64,000 nt of DNA from Pteria penguin. Taxonomy: Eukaryota; Mollusca; Bivalvia; Pterioida; Pteriidae. The DNA lies in the NCBI GenBank assembly GCA_035048485.1, contig CM068583.1, forward strand, positions 64,104,306 to 64,168,305, read 5' to 3'. Positions 37,101 through 49,100 of this stretch are shown here, one piece after another. The number at the start of each line of letters is the position of its first letter. The first letter of the stretch is position 1. A program made the position numbers and the translations under genes. The notes beneath the pieces are model-generated. The model made no database searches. It worked only from the letters and a program-made list of their open reading frames with translations, and was not told the DNA's origin.

Positions 37101-40100
37101 TTAGAATTCAATAAAAAGCTTATAAAAATGCCTTATCGTTCAGCAAATTCTGAACAAGTGTTAATCATAAAAATTACATGATTTACTCAAACCAAACCTA
37201 AAATTTCATGTTTATTTTGCTTTTAAATGATTGCAGCAGTGTGGGGATTTTTCATCAATTTCTAGGCATCGAGCATGCGAAGCATGATCAAGAGCCCATA
37301 GCCTACGGCCAAATCTCATTCGCGAAAGAAAATAGTACTTTCTTTCGCACGCTCATATTAGATTCTAGAAACGCAATTATACTTCCTGATTGTCTTCTAT
37401 TGCCTCCAAACATTTATTTGTAGAAATGTTTATATGCAATGTGACGTAATTGACATATGTAAACATTGTGATTCATGATTATGCGAAGGTATATACAAGG
37501 TTTGACCTTAACCAAGGGTCAAATTCGACGTTTATGATTTCTGATATCCTTGACCTTTTCCATGTACCTATATCATATATATCATAATATCTCCGCCATG
37601 GAAGTTTTTTGGGGGGGGGGGCTATTTAGGAATCACCATGTCCGTCTGTCCATGCGTCCCGATTCGTGTCCGCTTGATAACTTATGTACCATAGGACTCA
37701 GGATGGTCAAACTTGGTATGTGAATGCCTCATGGGAACAGAATGTGTTATGTACCAAAATTTGGCCACTGTGACCTTGACCTTGGCTTAAGACCTCTTTG
37801 ATAGTAAAACCTGGGCCTCTTTGTGTCCGGAGCATAACTTTTTATTTGGTCAGTAGATTTGGAAAATATTTCACAGGATTGTTGCCCATGACCTAAGGGT
37901 GTGGCAGAGTTCAAGGTCGCTGTTTCTTTGGTGACTAAACTCATGTCTGATTGGATTTTGGCAAGACTAAATGTTCAGCTTCCTGAATTATTGCATGTTC
38001 AACTTTTTTGCGGCGTAGGGTATTTGTCCCGTTAGGACAACTCTAGTGTTTAGCTTGCCAGGACAAATGTCCGGAGACCTACTATCATACCCTTGTTGTC
38101 ACATGCATCCAGTCATAGTTAATTTAAAGAAATTAATCAACATAGTTGCTCATTGTCCCACTTGCACTTTAAACGGCTTCATAATCAATTCTGCTCAATA
38201 CCTTTATGGCCTTTCAGGCCTTTGATACTAATTTTCTTGTTTATTAGTCCCCTGCCAGTGAAACTAGAGGGGACTATAGTGTTGGTTGTTTTCCGTCTGT
38301 CCGTCTGTTTGTCCAGATGGTTTCCAGACAATAACTTCAGTCAGGATTGATTGATTGATTTTTGTTTAACCTCACACCACGAAAATTTCACATATATGGT
38401 GACGGCATCTGCCTGATGCGGGGCATACAACTTTTGACCTTTGCAACGGACCCCTCCGAAGTAGTGAGGGATCTTTAACATGCCATGCATACCACGACAC
38501 AGGGCCTCAGTTTTTACTGTCTCATCCGAAGACATGACACAGGCATGACCAGAGTAGGACTCCAACCCTGGCCTCCTGATAAGGAGGCTAGCACGATACC
38601 ACTAGGCCATCCCAGCTTACTTCAGTCAGGAATGACCAATTTGATGCAAACTTTATACAGTGTTAGCTTATGTAAAGATCTAATGTGGGAGTGATTTTTG
38701 GCTCAAAAGGTCAACTCTAAGAGTCACTGTTACTAAAAATAGACATTTATCATTATATTTCGGTTTCCAGATGATAACTTGAGTTAAGAATGATTGATTT
38801 CTTTTAAACTACATGCAAGGCTAGCTTGTGTAAAAGTGTAGGGTGGGATTGATTTTGGAGTCAAAAGGTCAGTTCTGAAAATAGCTGTTGCTAAAAATAG
38901 ACATTTATCACTGCATATCATTTGCTATATAATGACTTTAGTTAAAAAGAATGATTGATTTCTTTTAAACTTCATGTAAGACTAGCTTATGTAAAGGTGT
39001 TGGGTGAGATTGATTTTGGGGTCCAAAGGTCAGTTCTAAAAATAGCTTTTGCTAAAAATAGACATCTATCACTGCATTTCATTTGCCAGATAGTAACTTG
39101 AGTTAAGAATAATTTATTTCTTTTAAATTTCATACAATGCTAGCTTATGCATAGTCTTGGGTGGTATAGATTTTGGGGTAAAAAAGTCACTTTTAAGGGT
39201 CACTGTTACTAAAAATAGACATCAGCATAGTTCAGTTGTAGACTTATCACTGAAAATAGTGATTCATCACTGTTTCAGTTTCCAGATGATGACTATAGAT
39301 ACTGATGCCAGATATGAATAAAACGAGGCTATATTTTTGCTGTCAGTTTCATTAGAACTTGATCAAAACTTCTCAGAGTTCAATGTTATTTCTTATTAAA
39401 TCATGCAAAAGGTAACCAAGTTCACATAACTGTTTCATGTTGCTAATAAGGTATAAGTCACTTCGAAGGTACAGTTTGTGGCAGGGGACAAGTGTTGCAT
39501 GCAACACTGACTGTAAGCTTGTTTTAACATTTAAAAATGCTGCCCTGTGTTGGTGCATAAAAGATCTACCACTTTTTAGCTTGAATCTGTAGCATAGGAC
39601 AGAATTTTAAAGCAATGTAGGTGCTACCACTGTATAAGTGCAATCATTTTGGAGTGGCAGAAAACAAGAACAAAAGGAACAAATAAACATTTTGAAGTTG
39701 CTTTTGATGCATTCATTTAATTGCATATTCATTTATAGTATCTTCACCGCGTCAAGGTTTGAGATTACACTGTGCTTCACTACAACCCTTGACAAATATC
39801 GCTATTCAAAAGTCATGATATACACATGTGTTTACATAGGTAAACAAACATGACTGCGTCTTGAGTTTATAATGTATTGATGAACATGCAGGTTTAAACA
39901 AATGTCGTTATTTTTATACATTTAGTTACTCTGTTCCATCATTCCATTCTTCCGTCATCATCGAGTTTCCGCTCATTTCCTCTTTGAAGATTTGATGGAT
40001 TATATTAATATTGGGTATACAGATGTATCAAGGGAAAATGCAGGTCAAGATTGAATATGGTTGTGGTCCGGTAATTTTTGTTGTTCTTCTTCTTCTATTA

Positions 40101-43100
40101 CGAAGTGTACTCATAAATGAGTGTCATAATTCATGTGGCAGTCAAGATAAAAGCTTCAGAAGGCAGTCAAAAAAAAAAAAAAAAAAAAAAAAGGAGTAAA
40201 GTGTTAGATGGAGAAGATGAGCCCCTTTTCACATTTCGCTACATAGAAGACTCTGTTAATAGAATGTTGGATATTGATAGGAAGGTTTTTAATGTTAAGG
40301 TGATAGGGAGCCCCTTTTCGCATTACGCTAGTTAGAAGGCTCCTGTTAGAGACAGTGGTGCATGAGTGAGATACATGTAGGAAGTTTTGTGGGTGCTCGG
40401 GTTTATTAGGTTTCTGGGTCTGGACCCCTATTCGCGTTGCGCTAGTTAGAAGGCCCGGTTAGTTGTGTGAAAAGGTCAGGGTGCTACAATTAAAACAATA
40501 AAATCTTAATTCCTCACTTTGTACTAAACTGAGCTGGTGGTAAGTTGCTCAGTGCTGTCTGGTACTCCCCCAAAGAACAGTATAATGTTACTGATGATGG
40601 TAGTTTATTCCAATCCCTGCTGATCTTGGATGGTATGTTATTTTCTACTATTGATGTTATAGCCTTCTTGAAATCAATCCAGATGTCATTTAGCTGTAGT
40701 GTAGGTCTTTCTCGTAATGTTATCCATGGTTGAATGTATATGTTGACTGACAGCTCCTCTGTCTGCTTTATCCCATAAAGTCCCACCGACACATTAAAAA
40801 TCAAGTCAATTAATATAATTTATGCTTTATTATGTGCTGTGAATTTTGTCACTGTCGGGGGCAGCCATGTTGACAGACACACTCTTTTAGTTTCGAAAAA
40901 TACATGATTAATGGATTCTGCGAAGTATTATGTGTTATTGTTCACAATAATGATGGATATCCTGAATTTGTGTGTATGCAATGATGTAACAAACTGAACA
41001 AATTAGTGAAAATGAATTTCAATTTGCGAAATAAAATAAACAGTCTAAAAAATATTTAAGATTTTAAATTATGTAGATAAATAGGTCTTTGTTTTGCTTC
41101 TACTCCAACTGTGATTTGAAAGGCAGCCTTTCATTTGTCTGTCGTTATAGATAAATATATTACATCACAGCACCAGCCCTACTTATGAACAACTATATTT
41201 GTCAAGGATTGTAGTGAAGCGCAGTGTAATCTCAAACCTTGACAATGTGATGATGGTATGCTATATAAATATAAATGTAAAGTATTGGACTACTCCAAAA
41301 TGAATATTACAATTTTTTTCGATGAAAAAAGAGTTGGGGAACAATTTCATCTTTGAGCTTTGAAGATTTTCTCTTTAGAGTTATTTAAAGGATTATGAAG
41401 AAAGTTAGTGGGAACAAAGTTCTCAAGATTCTTCAAGTTTACAATTAATCATATGCTTTTTTGTTCAACAGGAAGTTCATGATTTGAATGAATTATTTCA
41501 CGTTGGAACAATACTACCTTGTAAAGTGACATCAGTGCAGAGAGAAACTGAGAAGAAAACAGTCGTCAAACTGTCTGTGAATCCTAGTGAAGTTAATCAG
41601 GAGTTAACCTCCTCGGCTCTACGCAATGGAATGGTGAATATGTTTTTTCTATTCTTATTCTACTCACATAATATGTCAGCCTTCAAAGAAAGGAATCATA
41701 TGCCATGCATTAAAATTTTCTTTGGAAAGGTTTGACATATAGAATACATCATGAATTTGATTTCATTTGAAGCTTTCTGAAATGAATTGTGTATTTTAAT
41801 ATTTTCTAGCTATGGGGATGGGTATATGAAATGAAAATGCATTTGAAACTCTTTTTGTCACTTGTAAGAGTAAAAAGTGCATTTTTAATGCCTCCCCAAA
41901 TCAGGGATTCGGAGGCATCTAGTTTTTGGCCTGTTTGTCTTTCTGTCCGATTGTCTGTGGCAATAACTTTAACATTGGTTATAGCTTTTGAATTGTAAGA
42001 GTTAGGGCTTTTATATTTCACATGCATATTCCTTGTGATGAGAGCTTTCCGTTGTTTAATATTTTTGGCTACATGACATTGACTGTGACCTTAAACATTG
42101 GTTGTAACTTTTGATTGGTAAGAGGTAGGACTTTCATATTTCACATGCGTTGTCATTGTTTTTTTGATAACTTTGATGAAATCAGGTTATTCTGAGAGGC
42201 ATTATTTTCTTACATCAAAGGCTACGTCACAACAATTTTACATGTAACTTTGATAGAATAGATCATACATGGACTGTCACACAAATGTACTTTAATAGAT
42301 AATGTCATACATGTAATGTCTAATAAATGTACTGTGGTAGAAAACGTCATACATGGAATGTCACATAAATGAAATCTGGTAGAAAATGTCATACATGTAA
42401 TGTCACATAAATGTACTGTGGTAGAACACGTCATACATGTAATGTCACATAAATGTACTGTGGTAGAAAATGTCATGCATATAATGTCACATAATTGTAC
42501 TGTGGTAGAGCACGTCATACATGTACTGTCACATAAATGTACTTTGGTAGAAAATGTCAAATATGTAATGTCACATAAATGTACTTTGGTAGAAAATGTC
42601 ATACACATAATGTCACATAAATGTACTGTGGTAGAAAATGTCATACATGGAATGTCACATAAATGTACTTAGGTAGAAAATGTCATACATGTAATGTCAC
42701 ATAAATGTACTGTGGTAGAAAATGTCATACATGTAATGTCACATAAATGTACTTTGGTAGAAAATGTCATACAAATAATGTCACATAAATGTACTGTGGT
42801 AGAAAACGTCATACATGGAATGTCACATAAATGTACTGTGGTAGAACACGTCATACATGTAATGTCACATAAATGTACTTTGGTAGAAAATGTCATACAT
42901 GTAATGTCACATAAATGGACTGTGGTAGAACACGTCATACATGTACTGTCACATAAATGTACTTTGGTAGAAAATGTCAAACATGTAATGTCACATAAAT
43001 GTACTTTGGTAGAAAATGTCATACATATAATGTCACATAAATGTACTGTGGTAGAAAATGTCATACATGGAATGTCACATAAATGTACTTTGGTAGAACA

Positions 43101-46100
43101 CGCCATACATGTACTGTCACATAAATGTACTTTGGTAGAAAATGTCAAACATGTAATGTCACATAAATGTACTTTGGTAGAAAATGTCATATATATAATG
43201 TCACATAAATGTACTGTGGTAGAAAACGTCATACATGGAATGTCACATAAATGTACTTTGGTAGAAAATGTCATACATGTAATGTCACATAAATGTACTG
43301 TGGTAGAAAATGTCATACATGTAATGTCACATAAATGTACTAGTAGAACACATCATACATGGAATGTCACATAAATGTATTGTGGTAGAACACGTCATAC
43401 ATGGCATGTCACATAAATGTACTGTGTTTTGTGGTAATTATAAATGTTGTCATTTGATTAATTATCTATATACTTATGTTAAGCAGTGATCACCAAGCAA
43501 TATGTAATTTGTTTGAGAAATTACAACCAGATACACAAATTCTTCTTTAATGCATTTTCTGATAAGTTTTTAATGAGAAAACGTATTAATATATTAAGAT
43601 ATTAATGAATGACTTCTTGTAGGGATTATATGGCAGTGTAGCCAGCCAAGAAGATCATGGATATATCATAGACCTTGGTGTCAAAAATATACGGGCTTTC
43701 TTGAAAAATAAAGATGCAGAGCGATATATACAGCTATACAATGATGGTAAGAAATGTTCCTGTATGTATAGTACATACTACTATGTACAGCTATACAATG
43801 ATGGTAAGAAATGTTCCTGTATGTATAGTACATACTACTATGTACAGCTATACAATGATGGTAAGAAATGTTCCTGTATGTATAGTACATACTACTATGT
43901 ACAGCTATACAATGATGGTAAGAAATGTTCCTGTATGTATAGTACATACTACTATGTGCAACTATACAATGATGGGTAAGATATGTTCCTGTATGTATAA
44001 TACCATATTTACTCGAATATAATACACACTTTTTTTCGCCAATTTGACCCCTCATTTTCTCACTGCGTATTATACATAGGGTAAGAAATCTGGAACCTTT
44101 TTTCCCCCACACTGTTAAGCTTCAGTGATGGGTTTAGAGGGGTGTGTGTGTCCGTTAAAGTATCTGAAGCCGTCAGTCAAACCCACGTGAAATATTTCTG
44201 TTGTCTGTATACTGTCTGCTTCCCATAGTAAATGCCCAAGGTGATAACAGGAGTAACGTCTACAGTGTGCCATTCAGTGAACACGACAGAATACTTGCGC
44301 TGTATTATTTAGCAATGGTTTCAGATTTTACAGCTGGTATAATGATTTAACCATAATTGGTTAATCGATAGTTATGCAACAGGTGAAACTATTTGACCGT
44401 AACGGCACGAGCATTGACAGTTTGGATAACACTCATTCATTCATTCTTTATATATTTGATCTCCACAAACATTTGCGATCTCTGTGTAAAGTTCACTTAG
44501 TATAGTAGACACGCAGGTTCATTTTTACGAGAGAGAAAAAAGTGAAGCGATTGTTTGGGACGAGGGTACTAGTTAAGACATTTGAAGTCTATGCGAGTTT
44601 GATTGTAAATGAAATGAAAGAGAGAAAAGGGTTGATATCACAAGATGAATAAAGGCTGTTCGTTCTGTGCCACTTTTGATAATAGTACACGTTACGCAAT
44701 TACACAGTAGAAGGTATAAGGCAAAGCAAATTCAGCTCGCAGTTTTGCTGTTTCAACATGAAATTGACATCATGTTAGGGATTTTTCCCCTGCGTATAAT
44801 ACATGGTGTAAGACGTTTTTGCATGAATTTTGAGGTCATTTTTAGGGGTACGTATTATACTCGGGTGTGTATTATATTTGAGTAAATATGGTACATATTA
44901 CTATGTACAGCTATACAATGATGGTAAGATATGTGCCTATATGTTAAACACATACTGCTATATACAGCTTTACAATGATGGTAAGATATGTGCCTATATG
45001 TATAGTACATACTCATATATACAGCTATACAATGATGGTAAGATATGTGCCTATTTTCATAGTACATACTCATATATATACAGCTATACAATGATGGTAA
45101 GATATGTGCCTACATGTATAGTACATACTCATATATACAGCTATACAATGATGGTAAGATATGTACCTATATGTATAATACATACTACTATGTACAGCTA
45201 TACAATGATGGTAAGATATGTGCCTATTTTCATAGTACATACTCATATATATACAGCTATACAAAGCCGGTGTGGCCTAGTGGATAAGGTGCTCGACTCG
45301 TGATCGAGAGGTCGCGGGTTCGACTCCCGCCCGGGGCACACCGGTGTTCTGTCTTTCGGATGAGACAGTAAAAACCGAGGTCCCGTGTCACGGTAGGCGT
45401 GGCACGTAAAAGATCCCTCACTGCTTCGGGTGGGTCCGTTGCAAAGGTCTAAATTTGTATGCAATGCATCAGGCAGATGCCGTCACCATATACGTGAAAT
45501 AATCGTGGAGTGACGTAAAACAATAATCAAACAAACAAACAATACAGCTATACAATGATGGTAAGATATGTGCCTATATGTATAACACATACTACTATAT
45601 ACAGCTATACAATGATGGTAAGATATGTGCCTATATGTAAAACACATAATACAGTATACAGCTATACAATGATGGTAAGATATGTGCCTACATGTATAAT
45701 ACATACTACTATGTACAGCTATGCAGTGATGGTAAGATATGTGCCTACATGTATAGTACATACTCATATATACAGCTATACAATGATGGTAAGATATATT
45801 CCTATATGTATAGTACATACTACTATATACAGCTATACAATTATGGTAAGATATGTGCCTATATGTATAGTACATACTCATATATACAGCTGTACAATGA
45901 TGGTAAGATATGTACCTATATGTATAGTACATACTACTATGTACAGCTATGCAATGATGGTAAGATATGTGCCTACATATATAGTACATACTCATATATA
46001 CAGCTTTACAATGATGGTAAGATATGTACCTATATGTATAATACATACTATTATGTACGGCTATGCAGTGATGGTAAGATATGTACCTATAAGTATACTA

Positions 46101-49100
46101 AACTTTCTGGCGGTTAATATAATTTCGCAAGCATGTTACATAGTAGAATTTGGTTTCTCTCTTTTTCAGGCTTTCCATTGATGGTTGGTAAACCAGTTCT
46201 TTGTCAGCTTGAAACAGATGTTGATAGAATGGCAAGATTGACAGGGGAGACTCGAGCTATAAATGTCTCTATAGACCCAAAAAAGACTGCTCTAGCACAG
46301 GTCAGTCTGAAGCATACATGTAAACCTCTGTTATTTGTGTGTCTTCATGGAAGCCCGTATAATCATTTGTAGTCTCATTTTCATGATAAAAAATTTATAA
46401 ATTGAGATGTATTTATCTTACTGTTCATACAAATGCTTGAGGAAATCTTTGACCATTTGTAGTTTGAATACTCATAAACATTCATTTGATATATGCTACT
46501 CTTGAAGAAATCTTTGACCACCTGTATCTTGAATACTCATAAATGTTCATTTTATATGCTACTCTTGAAGAAATCTTTGACCACTTTTATCTTAAATATT
46601 CATAAATGTTCATTTTATATGCTACTCTTGAAGAAATCTTTGACCACTTTTATCTTAAATATTCATAAATGTTCATTTTATATGCTACTCTTGTACCAGT
46701 CTTTGACCACTTGTATCTTGAATACTCATAAACGTTCATTTTATATGCTACTCTTCAGATATTTCTATGACAAGTTTACTCAGGAATTGTAATTCTATTT
46801 TCAGACAAAAGAAACAAATAATCTGAATTGGCTAGTTCCAGGGATGAAAGTCAAGGCAAAAGTAAAAAATGTATGGAAATATTCATACTTGTTTTAAGCT
46901 TGCCGGGACGAAAGTCCAGAGAGCTAATGTCATAACCATGGTGTTGTTGTCATTGTCGTCTTCAGAGTTTGTAGACAGAACTTTAACCTAGGCTGTATCT
47001 TTTGAACTGGAAAAAGCACAGCTTTGATATTCCACATATGAATTCCTTGATTGGTACCATGACTTTTTACGTAGTGACTTTGACATTTGACCAAGACTTA
47101 ACTTTTAACTAGGGCTGTATCTTTTGAACGGGAAAAAGTACAGCTTTCATATTTCACATATTGATTCTTGATGACCTTAGCTTTAGATTGGTATCATGAC
47201 TTTTGACATGGTGTCTTTTACCTGGTACTTTGACCTACTTTTCAAAATCTTTAACCAATGCTGTACATTGCTTAAGAATTCCTCATGCCATTGACTATTG
47301 CTTATTGATTTTCAAGACTGAGATATTTAAGTCAATAACTTTTTATGCCTTCCGATCTCGTAGACCAAAGGGGTATATAGTGTTTGCGTTGTCCGTCTGT
47401 CTATCTGTCTGTCATTCTGTTTGTTTCATCCCGCTTTCAATAAAAGAGGCAGAACATTGTAAATGTAGATGATACTGATTCATTTTTCACAAGTGTATTT
47501 CTTGTGGGAAGACCTTTCTTTTTGTAAAATTACACTTGACCTTCTGACATTGACCTTAAAATTTGACCTATGATTAAGATATCACCTTTAAACATTCAGA
47601 CATTTTTGGATTTTACAGATCTGTTTACTTTATTTGTAGACATCTCCAGGGGGAATCACAGTGATGTTGGATTCTTCTAAAGGATTTATTTCCAGATCTC
47701 ACCTACCAAACTCCCCCGATAACTACAAAAATGACCAGAAGGTAAGTTATACATAGAGGAGATCAGTATGTAGTGATGTATGAAGTCCTATCATATATAT
47801 GTACATCTAGCTAGGAATGTTGGAGGTCTTATTATATATATATATACATGTAGCTAAGAATGTGAGAACTCTTATCATATATAGGTACATGTAGCTAATG
47901 GTCCTGTCACACTGGAATTTTTTGAACCAATGCATGAGAAACGACCTTCATTTTAATGCAACACCCTGGCAAACGTTGAGGTTTGGCCCGAAAACTCGAT
48001 ATGCAGTAACGTTTTCAACGCATACAGAATGTCTGTATAATGCATAAACAATGTTCGCCCGACGATGACAGCGTGTGCCCAACGCAAAGATATTGTTCAA
48101 ACTATTTTTCTATTCCCCGTTAACGTTCTCATAATGTGTAACCAGCGACTTTACAACATTTGTCTATCGACTTGACAATGACCTACAATGGCAAATAACT
48201 AATTGATATTGAAGTTCATCAAACATTGACGAAGGCATGCGAAGAAAGTTAATGAATGAGGCCAGATCCTCTGTTCTAAGTTCGACCATGAGTTGATCGT
48301 AAATTCCAAACTCTTGTCTCTTGGTAATCCACATTCTCACCCAGTGTCTAAAACACTTAATTCTTTTGTTTCTCATAATACGCAAAAGTAAATCCATGAT
48401 ATTGTTTTGATGATATAAAATAGCTAGTTTTAAGTACCTTAGAGAAAAATCAGGTTCCACTGTTTTAAAAACATGCAGTACTAAAACAAATCTTAATTTG
48501 GGGAAAATATTTCGTTCACCTAAAAGTAAAATGTCATTTGATATCAACAATACGTTAAGGTTGTTCTCAGGAGGTTAGGTACACTCCAAAGTCGTTAGAC
48601 GCATGTTGAGGACGTTGCAGGACACTAGACACGGTCATTGTGTATGCGTTAGGCATGTGATCCCTTATCGTTACACAGTCGTTTGAATTATTGGTGACCT
48701 TGCAATGTGTTTATAAACTTATGAGGAATGACTGCACAATGCATAGTAACACATATCTAGCATGGCCGAGCGATCTCATAACGACCACATAACTTACATT
48801 TGGATGCTGGGCTGTCGTAGTTTTGTGCATGCCCAAAGTTTTCCAGCGATCACAACGCATGCCAGCGTGCTCCAACCTTCAAGAAATGACAAGAAAGCGA
48901 CCACACAGGGATCACAAACCTTACTGGACGTTCATCATTGGAAAATTAGCTTGGTCATTCTTCATGCATTGATCCAAAAGTCCCGGTGTGACAGGGCCTT
49001 AAGAATGTGAGAAGTCTCATCATATATATGTACATGTAGCTAAGACTGTGGAAGTTTTCATATACATGTAAATGTAAGGGGGTGTGGAAAGTTGATCATA

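Larger units (their letters stand above)
36861..41471 (+). other. PDCD11 intron 3 (4.6 kb)
   Basis: Contains dispersed GTCCGTCTGTC/TGACCTT-type repeats at 37590-38060 and 38240-38345, a full SINE (38347-38618), a degenerate tandem repeat of about 145 bp at 38620-39240, and a 1.5 kb stretch bounded by inverted 43-bp modules (39751-41243) that holds a retrotransposon relic. No exon recognised. Confidence 0.7.
43727..46110 (+). repeat. 57-bp minisatellite carrying the exon 5 end and splice donor, about 21 copies
   Basis: Each unit contains cagctatacaatgatg-gtaag, the last bases of exon 5 plus the 5' splice site, followed by 'atatgtgcctatatgtatag' and 'tacatactcatata'. Five copies lie at 43727-43985. 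About 16 more lie at 44893-46110, separated by a TA-flanked element (44003-44891) and a SINE (45265-45541). Spacing is 57 bp with a few 58-bp units. Confidence 0.93.

Noticed and set aside
42222..43374. Open frames of 140-226 codons with MSHKCTVVENVIHV or MTFSTKVHLCDITC repeats
   Set aside because: Artefact of the 42-bp intronic minisatellite; open on both strands at once, with Cys/His spacing set only by the repeat period.
45265..45340. Possible tRNA-Thr(CGT) gene
   Set aside because: The cloverleaf-like head is followed by the shared SINE body and a (caaa)n tail and is flanked by a 14-bp target duplication, so it is a SINE.
48762..49010. Plus-strand frame of 82 codons within the Harbinger element
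   Set aside because: It overlaps the inverted end of the element and resembles nothing recognisable; likely a shadow frame.
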